A stretch of 64,000 nucleotides of DNA. It comes from Teredinibacter turnerae T7901 (GTDB lineage: Bacteria; Pseudomonadota; Gammaproteobacteria; Pseudomonadales; Cellvibrionaceae). Positions 8,740-17,951 of the stretch are shown one piece after another. The position numbers and the translations under genes are program-made. Under the pieces are notes generated by a model, which worked only from the letters and a program-made list of their open reading frames with translations, was not told the origin of the DNA and ran no database searches. The stretch's first letter is position 1. Every line of letters begins with the position of its first letter. Location of the stretch: contig NC_012997.1 of assembly GCF_000023025.1 (NCBI RefSeq), forward strand, positions 232,764-296,763. Direction: 5' to 3'.

Positions 8740-9774
8740 ATGGATATTACCGAATTATTGGCGTTCTCAGCGAAGCAGGGCGCATCGGATTTACACCTCT
8801 CTGCTGGCTTGCCGCCAATGATCCGCGTCGATGGCGATGTGCGTCGTATCAACCTGCCGCCGATGGAGCACAAGCAGGTACACGGCCTCATCTACGAAAT
8901 TATGAACGACAAGCAGCGCAAGGACTACGAGGAGTTCCTGGAAACGGATTTCTCCTTCGAAGTGCCGGGCGTGGCGCGTTTCCGGGTAAACGCATTTAAC
9001 CAGAACCGTGGTGCAGGCGCGGTATTTCGAACGATCCCCTCCAAGGTGCTTACCATGGAGGAACTGGGCATGGGGCAGGTCTTTCGCGATGTGTCCTCAG
9101 TGCCCCGCGGGTTGGTGCTGGTGACCGGGCCGACCGGTTCCGGTAAATCTACCACGCTTGCGGCGATGATGGACTACATCAACGAAAACAAATATCACCA
9201 TATTCTGACTATTGAAGACCCGATAGAATTCGTGCACGAGAGCAAAAAGTGCCTGGTAAACCAGCGTGAAGTACACCGCGATACACATGGCTTTGCCGAG
9301 GCGTTGCGCTCCGCGTTGCGGGAAGACCCGGACATTATTCTGGTGGGCGAGATGCGGGACCTTGAGACCATCCGATTGGCGTTAACTGCCGCGGAAACCG
9401 GTCATTTGGTGTTCGGCACGCTGCATACCACTTCGGCGGCAAAAACCATCGACCGGGTTGTCGACGTGTTTCCCGCCAATGAAAAAGCCATGGTGCGCTC
9501 AATGTTGTCGGAATCCCTGGAGGCGGTGGTTTCGCAAACACTAATGAAAAAAAATGGCGGCGGGCGTGTTGCTGCACATGAAATCATGCGTGGCACACCG
9601 GCCATTCGCAACCTGATTCGCGAAGACAAAGTGGCGCAAATGTACTCTGCTATTCAAACCGGCGGCGCCATCGGAATGCAAACGATGGATCAATGTCTGG
9701 CGGATTTAGTCGAGCGCCGCATTATTTCGCGCGAAGTCGCGCGCGAAAAAGCCAAGATGCCGGACGCTTTCTAA
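8740..9774 (+). CDS. pilT: Type IV pilus retraction ATPase PilT
   Basis: PilT is a hexameric cytoplasmic motor that disassembles the type IV pilus and powers twitching. The 344-residue protein has the N-terminal PAS-like region (GASDLHLSAG), Walker A GPTGSGKSTT near residue 132, the Asp-box, Walker B IILVGEMRD, and the His-box HLVFGTLHT. The C-terminal AIRNLIRE motif required for retraction in characterised PilT proteins is also present. AAGG stands seven bases before the ATG. pilU follows 48 bases later. Confidence 0.97.
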   Translation: MDITELLAFSAKQGASDLHLSAGLPPMIRVDGDVRRINLPPMEHKQVHGLIYEIMNDKQRKDYEEFLETDFSFEVPGVARFRVNAFNQNRGAGAVFRTIPSKVLTMEELGMGQVFRDVSSVPRGLVLVTGPTGSGKSTTLAAMMDYINENKYHHILTIEDPIEFVHESKKCLVNQREVHRDTHGFAEALRSALREDPDIILVGEMRDLETIRLALTAAETGHLVFGTLHTTSAAKTIDRVVDVFPANEKAMVRSMLSESLEAVVSQTLMKKNGGGRVAAHEIMRGTPAIRNLIREDKVAQMYSAIQTGGAIGMQTMDQCLADLVERRIISREVAREKAKMPDAF

Positions 9775-9822
9775 GCGTTTGGGTAATTACTTGTTTGATC
9801 ATGCTAACAACTGGGAATTTCT

Positions 9823-10965
9823 ATGGATTTTGATCGCCTGCTGGCGTTGATGGTTGAAAAAGGTGCGTCGGATTTGTTTATTACGGCCGGTGTTCCGCCG
9901 TCCATGAAATTACACGGTAAAGTGGTTCCCGTTTCGTCGACGCCACTGTCGCCGGAAAAGAGCCGCGAAACCGTGCTCAGTGTGATGAACGAAAAGCAGC
10001 GCAAAGAGTTTTTGGAAACCAAGGAACTCAACTTCGCGATTAGTGCACGAGGAATCGGGCGGTTTCGTGCCAGCGCCTTCTATCAGCGCAACCTGGCGGG
10101 TATGGTGTTGCGTCGAATCGAAACACAAATTCCAAAAATTGATGATCTGGGCCTACCGGAAACCATTAAAGAGCTGGCGATGGTCAAGCGCGGTTTGGTG
10201 CTGTTTGTGGGGGCGACCGGTACTGGTAAGTCCACCTCTCTCGCCGCGATGATCGGTCACCGCAATCGCAACTCCAAAGGGCATATTATTTCCATTGAAG
10301 ACCCTATCGAATTTATTCATCAGCATCAGGGTTGTGTTATCACTCAACGCGAAGTCGGTATTGATACGGAATCCTTTGAAGTCGCGCTGAAAAATACTTT
10401 GCGACAAGCACCAGACGTCATTCTGATTGGTGAGGTGCGCGCTCGTGAAACCATGGATCACGCGATTGCGTTTGCGGAAACCGGACATCTCTGTCTGGCG
10501 ACCTTGCATGCGAACAATGCGAACCAGGCCTTGGACCGTATTATTCACTTCTTTCCGGCCGACCGTCACAGCCAGCTATGGATGGATTTGTCGTTAAACC
10601 TGCGAGCGATTGTTGCCCAGCAGCTGATTCCTACCCCAGACGGGCAAGGGCGGCGTGCGTGTTTGGAGATTTTCTTAAATACGCCACTCGCTCAGGATTT
10701 AATTCGCAAAGGCGAAGTGCACGAGCTGAAAGAGCTGATGAAAAAATCCAACGAGCAGGGAATGCAGACGTTCGATCAGGCGTTGTACGAACTTTATGAC
10801 GCAGGTGAAATTACCTATGAAGATGCGCTCTCGCACGCGGATTCGCCGAACGATTTGCGCTTGATGATTAAACTGGGCTCAGAGAGTGATGCCGAATACC
10901 TGAAAAATGCGGCCGATGAACTGAGTATTCAGGAAGATGATTCGCATCGCACTCGCAAGTTTTAA
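9823..10965 (+). CDS. pilU: PilT-like accessory retraction ATPase PilU
   Basis: PilU is a PilT paralogue that assists retraction, especially under load. It has 380 residues, longer than PilT because of an acidic C-terminal extension (about residues 345-380). The Walker A is GATGTGKSTS near residue 130, Walker B is VILIGEVRA and the His-box is HLCLATLHANN. It lies 48 bases downstream of pilT in the same orientation, so co-transcription is likely. The order pilT-pilU is as in Pseudomonas, where pyr genes follow; here ruvX follows on the other strand. Confidence 0.96.
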   Translation: MDFDRLLALMVEKGASDLFITAGVPPSMKLHGKVVPVSSTPLSPEKSRETVLSVMNEKQRKEFLETKELNFAISARGIGRFRASAFYQRNLAGMVLRRIETQIPKIDDLGLPETIKELAMVKRGLVLFVGATGTGKSTSLAAMIGHRNRNSKGHIISIEDPIEFIHQHQGCVITQREVGIDTESFEVALKNTLRQAPDVILIGEVRARETMDHAIAFAETGHLCLATLHANNANQALDRIIHFFPADRHSQLWMDLSLNLRAIVAQQLIPTPDGQGRRACLEIFLNTPLAQDLIRKGEVHELKELMKKSNEQGMQTFDQALYELYDAGEITYEDALSHADSPNDLRLMIKLGSESDAEYLKNAADELSIQEDDSHRTRKF

Positions 10966-11003
10966 CCTTTTTAAGCAAGGTTTTGTGTGGCCGGTTAACG
11001 CGA

Positions 11004-11444
11004 TTAGCTGTTACTGGCCCGCTCGCTCATCCACCCTTCGAGGATGAGCCTTGCCGCAATCGAGTCGACGGGTTTTGCGCGGTAGTTGCCGCGATGGCCA
11101 TGCGCCGCCGCTTCCTCTTTGGCCGCTCGCGTGGTGAGTCGTTCGTCAAAAAATGCCACCGTTTGATTGAAACGGCCGTTGAGCCGATTGCCAAACTTAC
11201 GTGCGCGCCTGGTCATTTCCATTTCGCTGCCATCCATATTCACCGGTAAGCCAACTACAACTAGGTTCGGCCGCCAGTCGCTGAAAAGCTGCTCGAGTTG
11301 CTGCCAATCGGGGATGCCGTCTTTAGCTTTTAAGGTGGGGAGTTCGCTGGCGCTTTGCGTCAGCGTTTGGCCGACTGCAACGCCGATACTGCGGGTGCCG
11401 AAGTCGAACGCCAGGATGGTTTCTTCGCTGCGGGGTTCAGGCAT
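11004..11444 (-). CDS. ruvX: RuvX/YqgF family Holliday-junction resolvase-like nuclease
   Basis: The 146-residue protein starts with the RNase H-like [13 protein letters not shown] motif carrying the first catalytic aspartate. It continues with [13 protein letters not shown] and FFDERLTT, and ends with the [13 protein letters not shown] segment holding a further acidic site. The family acts in pre-16S rRNA 5' end processing in E. coli and was also proposed as a resolvase. Its ATG lies inside the end of yqgE (8-base overlap), so translation is probably coupled. It is last in the gshB-tonB-yqgE-ruvX run. Confidence 0.94.
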   Translation of the reverse strand: MPEPRSEETILAFDFGTRSIGVAVGQTLTQSASELPTLKAKDGIPDWQQLEQLFSDWRPNLVVVGLPVNMDGSEMEMTRRARKFGNRLNGRFNQTVAFFDERLTTRAAKEEAAAHGHRGNYRAKPVDSIAARLILEGWMSERASNS

Positions 11445-12015
11445 GCCCGGCTTCGGATGAAATAAGATTGAGGTCGATACCCAACAGTTTTGCGGTGGCG
11501 TTCCAGCGCTCTTCCACCGGCGTGTCGAAGATAATCCCCGTTTCTGCCGGTACTACCAGCCAGGAGTTATTGGCTAGTTCGCCCTCCAATTGTCCGGGGC
11601 TCCAGCCGGCATAACCGAGTGCAAAGATTGCACTTTTGGGGCCTTCATCCATGGCCATTGCACTCACGATATCCCGCGATGCCGTGAGGCAAATTTCGGC
11701 GGTAATGTGCAGTGTCGACTCCCAATTGCCTGTATCCCGGTGCAGCACAAACCCGCGCTGCATATTAACTGGCCCGCCCGCTAACACCGGTCTATCCACC
11801 GGTTGTGGCGTGTGTTCTATCGCAAGTTGCTCGAAGATATCACCGAGCTTAAGATCCAGAGGCTGGTTGATAACGATCCCCATAGCACCCTGTTCACTGT
11901 GATCGCAAACATAAGTCACCGAACGCGAAAAGATTGGGTCGTTGAGTCCCGGCATCGCCACCAGAAAATGGTCGCGAAGACTTTCGGGGGTATCTTGAGA
12001 GAGGTATCGAGTCAT
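11437..12015 (-). CDS. yqgE: YqgE/AlgH family protein (DUF179)
   Basis: This 192-residue protein has the AlgH signatures [17 protein letters not shown] at the N-terminus, [11 protein letters not shown] near residue 45 and the [16 protein letters not shown] strand. In Pseudomonas AlgH/YqgE lies immediately upstream of ruvX, as here. It has been genetically linked to alginate regulation, but no biochemical role is firmly established. The gene overlaps ruvX by eight bases. Confidence 0.94.
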   Translation of the reverse strand: MTRYLSQDTPESLRDHFLVAMPGLNDPIFSRSVTYVCDHSEQGAMGIVINQPLDLKLGDIFEQLAIEHTPQPVDRPVLAGGPVNMQRGFVLHRDTGNWESTLHITAEICLTASRDIVSAMAMDEGPKSAIFALGYAGWSPGQLEGELANNSWLVVPAETGIIFDTPVEERWNATAKLLGIDLNLISSEAGHA

Positions 12016-12098
12016 GCTTTCAGTATGCGTCCGCTTTTATATAAAACAAGCGAAAACTGTCTTTTGGCATAAATTTACGTCACTGCTATAAGAGTGGA

Positions 12099-12980
12099 TT
12101 AACGAGTTGTACTCATTCCGGAAAGTTCAAACCGCCAGGTCCGAATAATTTCCAGTTGATCTGCGTGCTCCAGCATTTCTTCTGGCAGCGGTGGAAAAGG
12201 GGAGGCCAGCCGCACAATTTGCCGGGTTGCGTCGTCCAGGAGACGGTGACCGGAACTCTCGAGAATTTCCACCCGTTTAACCTTTCCATAGCGATCAATT
12301 AAAACAGCGACCCGAAGGCTGCCAAAAATCGCTTGTTGCAGTGCTTCGGCAGGAAAATTTGCGTTGCCCACGCTCTCAACTTTAAATGCCCAGTCATTCA
12401 GGTAGGCGGCGTCATAAGACGCTTTGGTGGACGCTGAAGTTAGGCGCCGAGTGCGGGGTTTGTTGGCCAGTGCCTGGCGCTCGCGATCCAGTTTGGCTCG
12501 CAGGCTGGCAATTTCCGTACTTTCTAAAGGCGCGTCTACGAGCGCGCCATCACTGATGTCACTTACGGATTTTATAGCGGTGTCATCCTGCCGTGTTATG
12601 GCTCGATCTCGCGGTCGAGTGGTTGCGAGCAGTTGCGCAGTTGATGGGGTGTCGGTGCTCGCTTTTCGCTGCGGCAAGGGATTAACGTCGCGTACCTGGG
12701 TGTCTTCAATTTCAGCGAGTTTGTCGGTGGTCACCTCTTTGACGCTGTCGGCAGTGCCACTTGCCTGCTGATTAAATTGCGCCAAAAAATCGGCTTTATC
12801 TGGTGAGTTGTTACTCTTGTGCGTGGCGAGCGTAATATTAAGTGTGGGAGCGAGTTTCGTGCCATTGTGCGCGCCCGTGTCGACACCGAGAATCAGCATT
12901 GCATGCAATGCTGACGCGAGAAACATACCGAATATGAGGCGGTCCGAGCCACCGCCATCTGCTACTGCTGCCATAGTCAT
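12099..12980 (-). CDS. TonB-like energy transducer, TonB3 type of the pilus region
   Basis: The 293-residue protein has one N-terminal transmembrane anchor (about residues 14-34). A charged periplasmic linker of about 160 residues, not proline-rich as in classical TonB, leads to a C-terminal TonB domain (about residues 200-290) with FGSLRVAVLIDRYGKVKRV and RTWRFE. No exbB/exbD or receptor gene is near. The same slot in Pseudomonas (between gshB and yqgE, upstream of pilG) holds tonB3, which is reported to be needed for normal twitching; a similar role here is inference from position. The start overlaps the gshB stop by one base. Confidence 0.82.
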   Translation of the reverse strand: MTMAAVADGGGSDRLIFGMFLASALHAMLILGVDTGAHNGTKLAPTLNITLATHKSNNSPDKADFLAQFNQQASGTADSVKEVTTDKLAEIEDTQVRDVNPLPQRKASTDTPSTAQLLATTRPRDRAITRQDDTAIKSVSDISDGALVDAPLESTEIASLRAKLDRERQALANKPRTRRLTSASTKASYDAAYLNDWAFKVESVGNANFPAEALQQAIFGSLRVAVLIDRYGKVKRVEILESSGHRLLDDATRQIVRLASPFPPLPEEMLEHADQLEIIRTWRFELSGMSTTR

Positions 12981-13939
12981 TATCTGTTGTTGCGAATGCC
13001 TTCAATGGCGAGCATGAGTTTTTCTGCGATGCGGGTGTCGAACGCAGCGTCTATTTCCCGCACGCATGTGGGGCTGGTGACATTAATTTCTGTCAGGTAG
13101 TCGCCAATAATATCCAGGCCGACAAAGAGGAGCCCCTTTTCTTTTAACGTCGGCGCAACCTGCGCGACGATCCAACGGTCGCGTTCGCTAAGTGGCTGTG
13201 CAACTCCGCTGCCGCCTGCGGCAAGATTACCTCGGGTTTCGCCTTCTGCGGGAATGCGCGCTAAACAATAGGGGATCGGCTCGCCGTTTACCACTAGCAC
13301 CCGCTTGTCACCATTGCGGATATCCGGGATAAATTTTTGCGCCATAATAAAACTCGCGCCGGCGTCGGTCAGTGTTTCGAGTATCACGCTGACATTTGGG
13401 TCATCGGCGCGGCAACGAAAAATACCACTGCCGCCCATACCGTCCAGCGGCTTAAAGATCACGTCATCGTGTTGTTGATGAAACTCGCGCAATAAACGGG
13501 TATCACGGGACACTGTGACCGGGGGACAGCACTGCGGGAATTGCGTGGCGAAAACCTTTTCGTTGCAGTCGCGAAGACTCTGCGGTTTGTTAACAATTAA
13601 AGTACCTTGCTGCTCGGCGCGCTCAAGAATATATGTCGCATAGATATATTGATTGTCGAAAGGTGGATCTTTTCGCATAAGCACGACGTCCAGTTCGCTC
13701 AAATCCAGCAAACTTTTTTCGCCAAGCGTGAACCAGTTGGCTGCGTCATTGGCGACAGATAATGTAGCCATGTTCGCGCGAGCGCTGCCCTGATCCAGGA
13801 GCAGGTCCTGAATTTCCATATAAAACAATTGATGGCCGCGCTCTTGTGCTGCCAGCAGCATTGCGAGCGTGGTGTCTTTCTTGAAACTGATGTTGGAAAT
13901 GGGATCCATTACCACACCAATGCGAAGTGTGTGTGACAA
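12980..13939 (-). CDS. gshB: Glutathione synthetase
   Basis: GshB ligates glycine to gamma-glutamylcysteine with ATP to give glutathione. The 319-residue protein begins with the family LRIGVVMDPISNISFKKDT. It contains the ATP-grasp segments VIFKPLDGMGGSGIF near residue 155 and KRVLVVNGEPIPYCLAR near 205, and ends with the metal-binding EINVTSPTCVREID. Length and motifs are normal. The first enzyme of the pathway, gshA, is also in this window but about 32 kb away. The start is divergent from pilG across a gap of about 250 bases. Confidence 0.97.
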   Translation of the reverse strand: MSHTLRIGVVMDPISNISFKKDTTLAMLLAAQERGHQLFYMEIQDLLLDQGSARANMATLSVANDAANWFTLGEKSLLDLSELDVVLMRKDPPFDNQYIYATYILERAEQQGTLIVNKPQSLRDCNEKVFATQFPQCCPPVTVSRDTRLLREFHQQHDDVIFKPLDGMGGSGIFRCRADDPNVSVILETLTDAGASFIMAQKFIPDIRNGDKRVLVVNGEPIPYCLARIPAEGETRGNLAAGGSGVAQPLSERDRWIVAQVAPTLKEKGLLFVGLDIIGDYLTEINVTSPTCVREIDAAFDTRIAEKLMLAIEGIRNNR

Positions 13940-14039
13940 ATTTTCTACCCCGAAAAAATAGGTTTGCTGGTTGGCGAAACCGCCAATATTGGACGATTAT
14001 AAAAGGTAAGGTATAAGAAATGTTACTTTGATTTCACAT

Positions 14040-14067
14040 TTGATCCAGTGGGCAAAAAACGTAGATT
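14040..14067 (+). promoter_or_regulatory. Candidate sigma-70 promoter upstream of the pilG operon
   Basis: In the gshB/pilG divergent spacer, TTGATC at 14040-14045 and TAGATT at 14062-14067 are separated by 16 bases, an acceptable though imperfect -35/-10 pair. It lies about 120 bases before the pilG ATG in an A/T-rich stretch. This is a pattern match only; other candidates in the same spacer cannot be excluded. Confidence 0.25.
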
Positions 14068-14185
14068 TCTATTTTTTTCAAGCATTTATGGATTACACTG
14101 GAAAACTATGTTAAAAGTTGTCGCTTAATAGTTTTATTTTGTGGCGCCCTACTTAAATACCAGAGAACTGAAACAAGGTCACTCT

Positions 14186-14581
14186 ATGGACGTTAATCTA
14201 GAGCACTTGAAAGTGATGGTTATCGACGACAGTAAAACCATCCGGCGAACAGCGGAAACGCTGTTGCAAAAAGTCGGTTGTACTGTGGTCACGGCAACGG
14301 ATGGGTTTGATGCCCTCGCAAAAATTGCCGACACCCGTCCAGACATCATTTTTGTCGACATTATGATGCCCCGTCTCGACGGTTATCAAACCTGTGCACT
14401 GATCAAAAACAACAGTGAATTCAAATCGACACCCGTAATAATGCTTTCCAGTAAAGATGGTCTTTTCGACAAGGCGAAGGGCCGTATTGTGGGTTCAGAC
14501 CAGTACCTGACAAAGCCGTTCAGCAAGGGTGAGCTGATCGGCGCGATCGAAGCCCATGTGAAAGTGGCTCGCGCGAGTTAA
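14186..14581 (+). CDS. pilG: Twitching motility response regulator PilG
   Basis: PilG is a single-domain CheY-like receiver of the Pil-Chp system; in Pseudomonas it promotes pilus extension and cAMP signalling. The ATG at 14186 has AAGG seven bases upstream and gives 131 residues; an upstream GTG at 14141 is in frame but has poorer support. The acidic pair is in VIDDSKT, the phospho-acceptor is D58 in FVDIMMPRLDGYQ, and the conserved lysine is in YLTKPFSKGEL. It is the first gene of the eight-gene operon pilGHIJK-chpABC. Confidence 0.95.
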   Translation: MDVNLEHLKVMVIDDSKTIRRTAETLLQKVGCTVVTATDGFDALAKIADTRPDIIFVDIMMPRLDGYQTCALIKNNSEFKSTPVIMLSSKDGLFDKAKGRIVGSDQYLTKPFSKGELIGAIEAHVKVARAS

Positions 14582-14626
14582 TCCTTAGGAACCGAACAAC
14601 GAATTGCCAGTAATACTGGGGGACTC

Positions 14627-14989
14627 ATGGCCAAAGTGCTGATTGTTGATGATTCACCAACCGAAACTTATAAACTCACCGGGATGTTGGAAAAGAACGG
14701 CCACTCCGTGATAACGGCTACCAACGGTGAAGAGGGTGTGGCAACCGCGAAGGCGGAACTGCCAGACGTTATTCTGATGGATATTGTTATGCCTGGCCTC
14801 AATGGCTTTCAGGCGACGCGCCAACTCACAAAAGCGGCCGAAACCGGTCATATTCCTGTCATTATTGTTACCACAAAAGATCAGGAAACCGATCGCGTTT
14901 GGGGTATGCGCCAAGGTGCTAAAGCATACCTCACCAAACCGATCGATGAGAAAGAACTGTTTTCAACGATGGAAAAAGTGGGCGTTTGA
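14627..14989 (+). CDS. pilH: Twitching motility response regulator PilH
   Basis: PilH is the second single-domain receiver of the Pil-Chp system and in Pseudomonas favours pilus retraction or acts as a phosphate sink. The 120-residue protein has the acidic pair in IVDDSPTE, the phospho-acceptor D52 in LMDIVMPGLNGFQ, and the lysine in AYLTKPIDEKEL. It lies 45 bases after pilG. Its helices and linker differ clearly from PilG, so this is the standard PilG/PilH pair rather than a recent duplication. Confidence 0.95.
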   Translation: MAKVLIVDDSPTETYKLTGMLEKNGHSVITATNGEEGVATAKAELPDVILMDIVMPGLNGFQATRQLTKAAETGHIPVIIVTTKDQETDRVWGMRQGAKAYLTKPIDEKELFSTMEKVGV

Positions 14990-15033
14990 TTTGACGTTCG
15001 ATTTCGACCGTCAAATGTCGGGAGATGCAAACT

Positions 15034-15573
15034 GTGAGTGATTCTGCTTTCCATGTGTTGGCTAACCTGGCACAGCGCAGTCGCACTTCTGCGGCGGGAC
15101 TGCCCGCCCGCCAGGACGCCGCTCCGCGCTGGAGCGGAATTGGCTTTGCGTTGCTGGGGCAAAAGTTTGTTGCTCCAATGAGCCATGTGTCAGAACTTAT
15201 GGAGCTTCCATCCGCTACCCGCTTGCCAGGGGTGCAGCCCTGGGTTATCGGTTTATCTAATGTCCGCGGTCGCTTGCTGCCGCTCTTCGATCTCGCGCTG
15301 TTTTTCGGTGGCAGCATGACCAGCCCCAAGAAGCACCAGCGGGTGCTGGTATTGGAAACTGACTCGCTCTACAGCGGTATTGTTGTGGATCGGGCCTTCG
15401 GAATGCAGCACTTCACCTCGGATAGTTACACCCAGGTGGACGATGGTATGCCGGAAAGTATCGAAGGTTTTGTTGAAGGCGCATACAACGATATGCACGG
15501 CGAAAAGTGGCCGGTATTCAGCATGGCTCGACTGGCGGGTGACAATCGCTTTACAAACGCGGCGCTCGTCTAG
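15034..15573 (+). CDS. pilI: CheW-like adaptor PilI
   Basis: PilI is the CheW-type scaffold linking the receptor PilJ with the kinase ChpA. The CheW domain spans about residues 35-165, with the GVQPWVIGLSNVRGRLLPLFDL core. Two starts are possible: an ATG at 15025 directly abutting GGGAG, and the GTG at 15034 with GGGAG about nine bases upstream. Spacing favours the GTG (179 residues). The gene ends 160 bases before pilJ, an unusually wide gap for this operon that contains a strong hairpin. Confidence 0.9.
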   Translation: MSDSAFHVLANLAQRSRTSAAGLPARQDAAPRWSGIGFALLGQKFVAPMSHVSELMELPSATRLPGVQPWVIGLSNVRGRLLPLFDLALFFGGSMTSPKKHQRVLVLETDSLYSGIVVDRAFGMQHFTSDSYTQVDDGMPESIEGFVEGAYNDMHGEKWPVFSMARLAGDNRFTNAALV

Positions 15574-15596
15574 CGCAGTGTGTTTTAACGGTTTTT

Positions 15597-15627
15597 CCCG
15601 AACGCCTGTCCCCGGACGGGCGTTCGG
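15597..15627 (+). other. Strong intra-operon hairpin between pilI and pilJ
   Basis: CCCGAACGCC and GGCGTTCGGG form ten perfect pairs, extended inward by GTCC/GGAC around one internal T-G position, with a very short loop. No T-run follows (GTAAATT), so it is not a typical intrinsic terminator. It could limit read-through, protect upstream mRNA from 3' exonucleases, or set the ratio of PilG/H/I to PilJ and downstream products. Confidence 0.7.
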
Positions 15628-15732
15628 GTAAATTGGCGTGGTTCTTCCCTCGCGTTGGCGAGGAGAGGTCTTAATTAAAAGGAGTGGCGCAAAGCCACCT
15701 TGCATTGACATACATTCGCTTGGGAGCGTCGT

Positions 15733-17934
15733 ATGAAGAGTGATTCTGAGGGCCTGTTGGCCCGGGCCAAAACCAACCCGGTGCTGGCAATTCTGATAAC
15801 CGGCCTGGTTGTATTGACCGGTCTGATCGGCCTGATTATCTATGAGCTGTTCTCCTATGCGCAGCGCGACCAGCAGTACCTGCAGCAGGCCAGTGACTTG
15901 CGTGCATCGTCCTTCCGGTTGGCGTCTCTGTCTCGAGATGCGACAGCGGGGCGCGAGGAGGCATTTGGCGATCTGAAAGAAGTTGTCTCCTCCATGGAGC
16001 GCTCCTGGAGTCAGCTGCAGTCTGCGGATCCACAAACACGCATCGTGCTGGCGGAGCCGCTAGCTGCGTTTAACGGCGTATGGACCCGGGTAAAGCAGAA
16101 TATCCAGGTAATCACCGAAAACGAAGACACTATTATCTTCCTGCACGATGTTGCTACCACCCTGAACGAGTCGCTCCCAGAACTTCAGGCGGAACACAAC
16201 AATATCGTAGAAATTCTCCTTGAGAACCGCGCACCAGCGGATCAGGTGTCTGTTGCTCAGATGCAGTCCTGGCGTGCGGAGCGCATCGGTCGTAACGTCG
16301 ACAAGATGCTGCGCGGTGGTGAAGATGCCGACCGTGCAGCGGATCAGTTTAACTTGGACGCCAGCCTGTTCGGAAAAGTTCTCGAAGGGATGAAAAATGG
16401 CGATGTGGCCATGAGCATATCCCGGGTTACCGACCCCGAGGCGATCTCTTCTCTGGAAGAAATTTCTGAACTGTTTGAGTTCGTAAGTGGCTCGGTGCGT
16501 GAAATCTTCGAAGCGGCTCCTGCACTGTTTCGCGCTCGTCAGGCGACCACCAGTGTGCTGGATGACGGTCCTCTGATTCTGCAAACCCTGGGTGCTCTCT
16601 CGGATGCTATCGTGCAATTGCCCAGCAAGCGCAGCTGGAACAACAACATTCTTCTAGTCGTCGGCGCAGTCTGGCTGTTGTTCTTGATCGGTATTGGTTA
16701 CTCGCTTATCCGCGCCACCAACCGTCGCGCGAAAGAAACCGCGGAAACCAACGAGCGAAACCAGAATGCAATTTTGCGACTGCTGGATGAGCTGGCTGAC
16801 CTTGCGGATGGTGACCTGACTACCACGGCAACGGTAACCGAAGATTTTACGGGTGCAATTGCGGACTCCATTAACTACACCATCGACCAGCTGCGGGTAC
16901 TGGTTTCGCGCATTAACGAAACCTCCGAGCGGGTTGTGGACGGTTCTAAAGATACACAGCAAACAGCGCTGCATCTGGCTGAGGCATCGGAGCACCAGGC
17001 GCAGGAAATCGCCGGGGCATCTGCGGCGGTGAACGAAATGGCGGTTACCATCGACCAGGTATCGGCGAACGCCGCCGAATCCGCTGGCGTTGCGGAGCGG
17101 TCGGTATCGATCGCGAACAACGGCGCAAAAGTGGTACAGAACACCATCCGCGGCATGGATACCATTCGTGAGCAGATTCAGGATACGTCGAAACGTATCA
17201 AGCGACTGGGTGAATCTTCGCAGGAAATTGGTGACATCGTATCTTTGATTAACGACATTGCTGACCAGACCAACATTCTGGCTCTTAACGCCGCGATCCA
17301 GGCGTCGATGGCCGGTGACGCAGGCCGCGGCTTCGCGGTGGTAGCGGATGAGGTTCAGCGCCTTGCGGAACGTTCCGCAACAGCAACCAAACAGATTGAA
17401 TCGCTGGTAAAAACGATTCAGAACGATACCAACGAAGCCGTTATCTCGATGGAACAAACCACGGCCGAAGTGGTACGTGGAGCCCGTCTGGCACAAGATG
17501 CGGGTGTGGCACTGGAAGAAATCGAGGCAGTATCGGCCAGCTTGGCTGAATTGATTCAGAACATTTCGAACGCTGCGCGTCAGCAGGCCTCCTCTGCGGG
17601 CCACATTTCTAACACGATGAACGTGATTCAGGAAATTACCTCGCAAACCTCCGCCGGTACCAATGCAACCGCTGCGGCGATTGGTAACCTGTCCGATTTG
17701 GCCGTGGAACTGCGTGGTTCGGTATCGGGCTTCAAGCTGCCTGATGAAATGACCGAAGCCAGCGGCGACGATGATGACGATTACGATATGGCGATGGAAG
17801 ACGGCGCCGATATGGATGTGGATGATTTGGATGAAGAGGTTGTCGACCTTTCGCTGGACGACGCGCTGGACGACGATGACCCTACATTACTGCATCCGCT
17901 TGAAGAAGAAGACGACGAAAACGCGCGCGTTTAA
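15733..17934 (+). CDS. pilJ: Type IV pilus chemoreceptor PilJ
   Basis: PilJ is the methyl-accepting receptor of the Pil-Chp array and in Pseudomonas contacts pilin. The 733-residue protein has TM1 near residues 17-40, a periplasmic sensing region to about 300, TM2 near 303-325, a HAMP region, and the long coiled-coil signalling domain. The signalling tip is near residues 520-550, with [20 protein letters not shown]. Residues 677-733 form a very acidic tail (28 of 57 residues Asp or Glu) that I do not recall in pseudomonad PilJ, which is near 680 residues. The tail could tether adaptors or modification enzymes; that is inference. pilK follows 17 bases later. Confidence 0.95.
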   Translation: MKSDSEGLLARAKTNPVLAILITGLVVLTGLIGLIIYELFSYAQRDQQYLQQASDLRASSFRLASLSRDATAGREEAFGDLKEVVSSMERSWSQLQSADPQTRIVLAEPLAAFNGVWTRVKQNIQVITENEDTIIFLHDVATTLNESLPELQAEHNNIVEILLENRAPADQVSVAQMQSWRAERIGRNVDKMLRGGEDADRAADQFNLDASLFGKVLEGMKNGDVAMSISRVTDPEAISSLEEISELFEFVSGSVREIFEAAPALFRARQATTSVLDDGPLILQTLGALSDAIVQLPSKRSWNNNILLVVGAVWLLFLIGIGYSLIRATNRRAKETAETNERNQNAILRLLDELADLADGDLTTTATVTEDFTGAIADSINYTIDQLRVLVSRINETSERVVDGSKDTQQTALHLAEASEHQAQEIAGASAAVNEMAVTIDQVSANAAESAGVAERSVSIANNGAKVVQNTIRGMDTIREQIQDTSKRIKRLGESSQEIGDIVSLINDIADQTNILALNAAIQASMAGDAGRGFAVVADEVQRLAERSATATKQIESLVKTIQNDTNEAVISMEQTTAEVVRGARLAQDAGVALEEIEAVSASLAELIQNISNAARQQASSAGHISNTMNVIQEITSQTSAGTNATAAAIGNLSDLAVELRGSVSGFKLPDEMTEASGDDDDDYDMAMEDGADMDVDDLDEEVVDLSLDDALDDDDPTLLHPLEEEDDENARV

Positions 17935-17951
17935 GGGCAAGGTAGCATTCC

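Noticed and set aside
16654-17646. A 330-codon minus-strand frame antisense to pilJ
   Set aside because: PilJ is complete with all family motifs; the antisense product is Arg/Cys/Asn-rich and resembles nothing.
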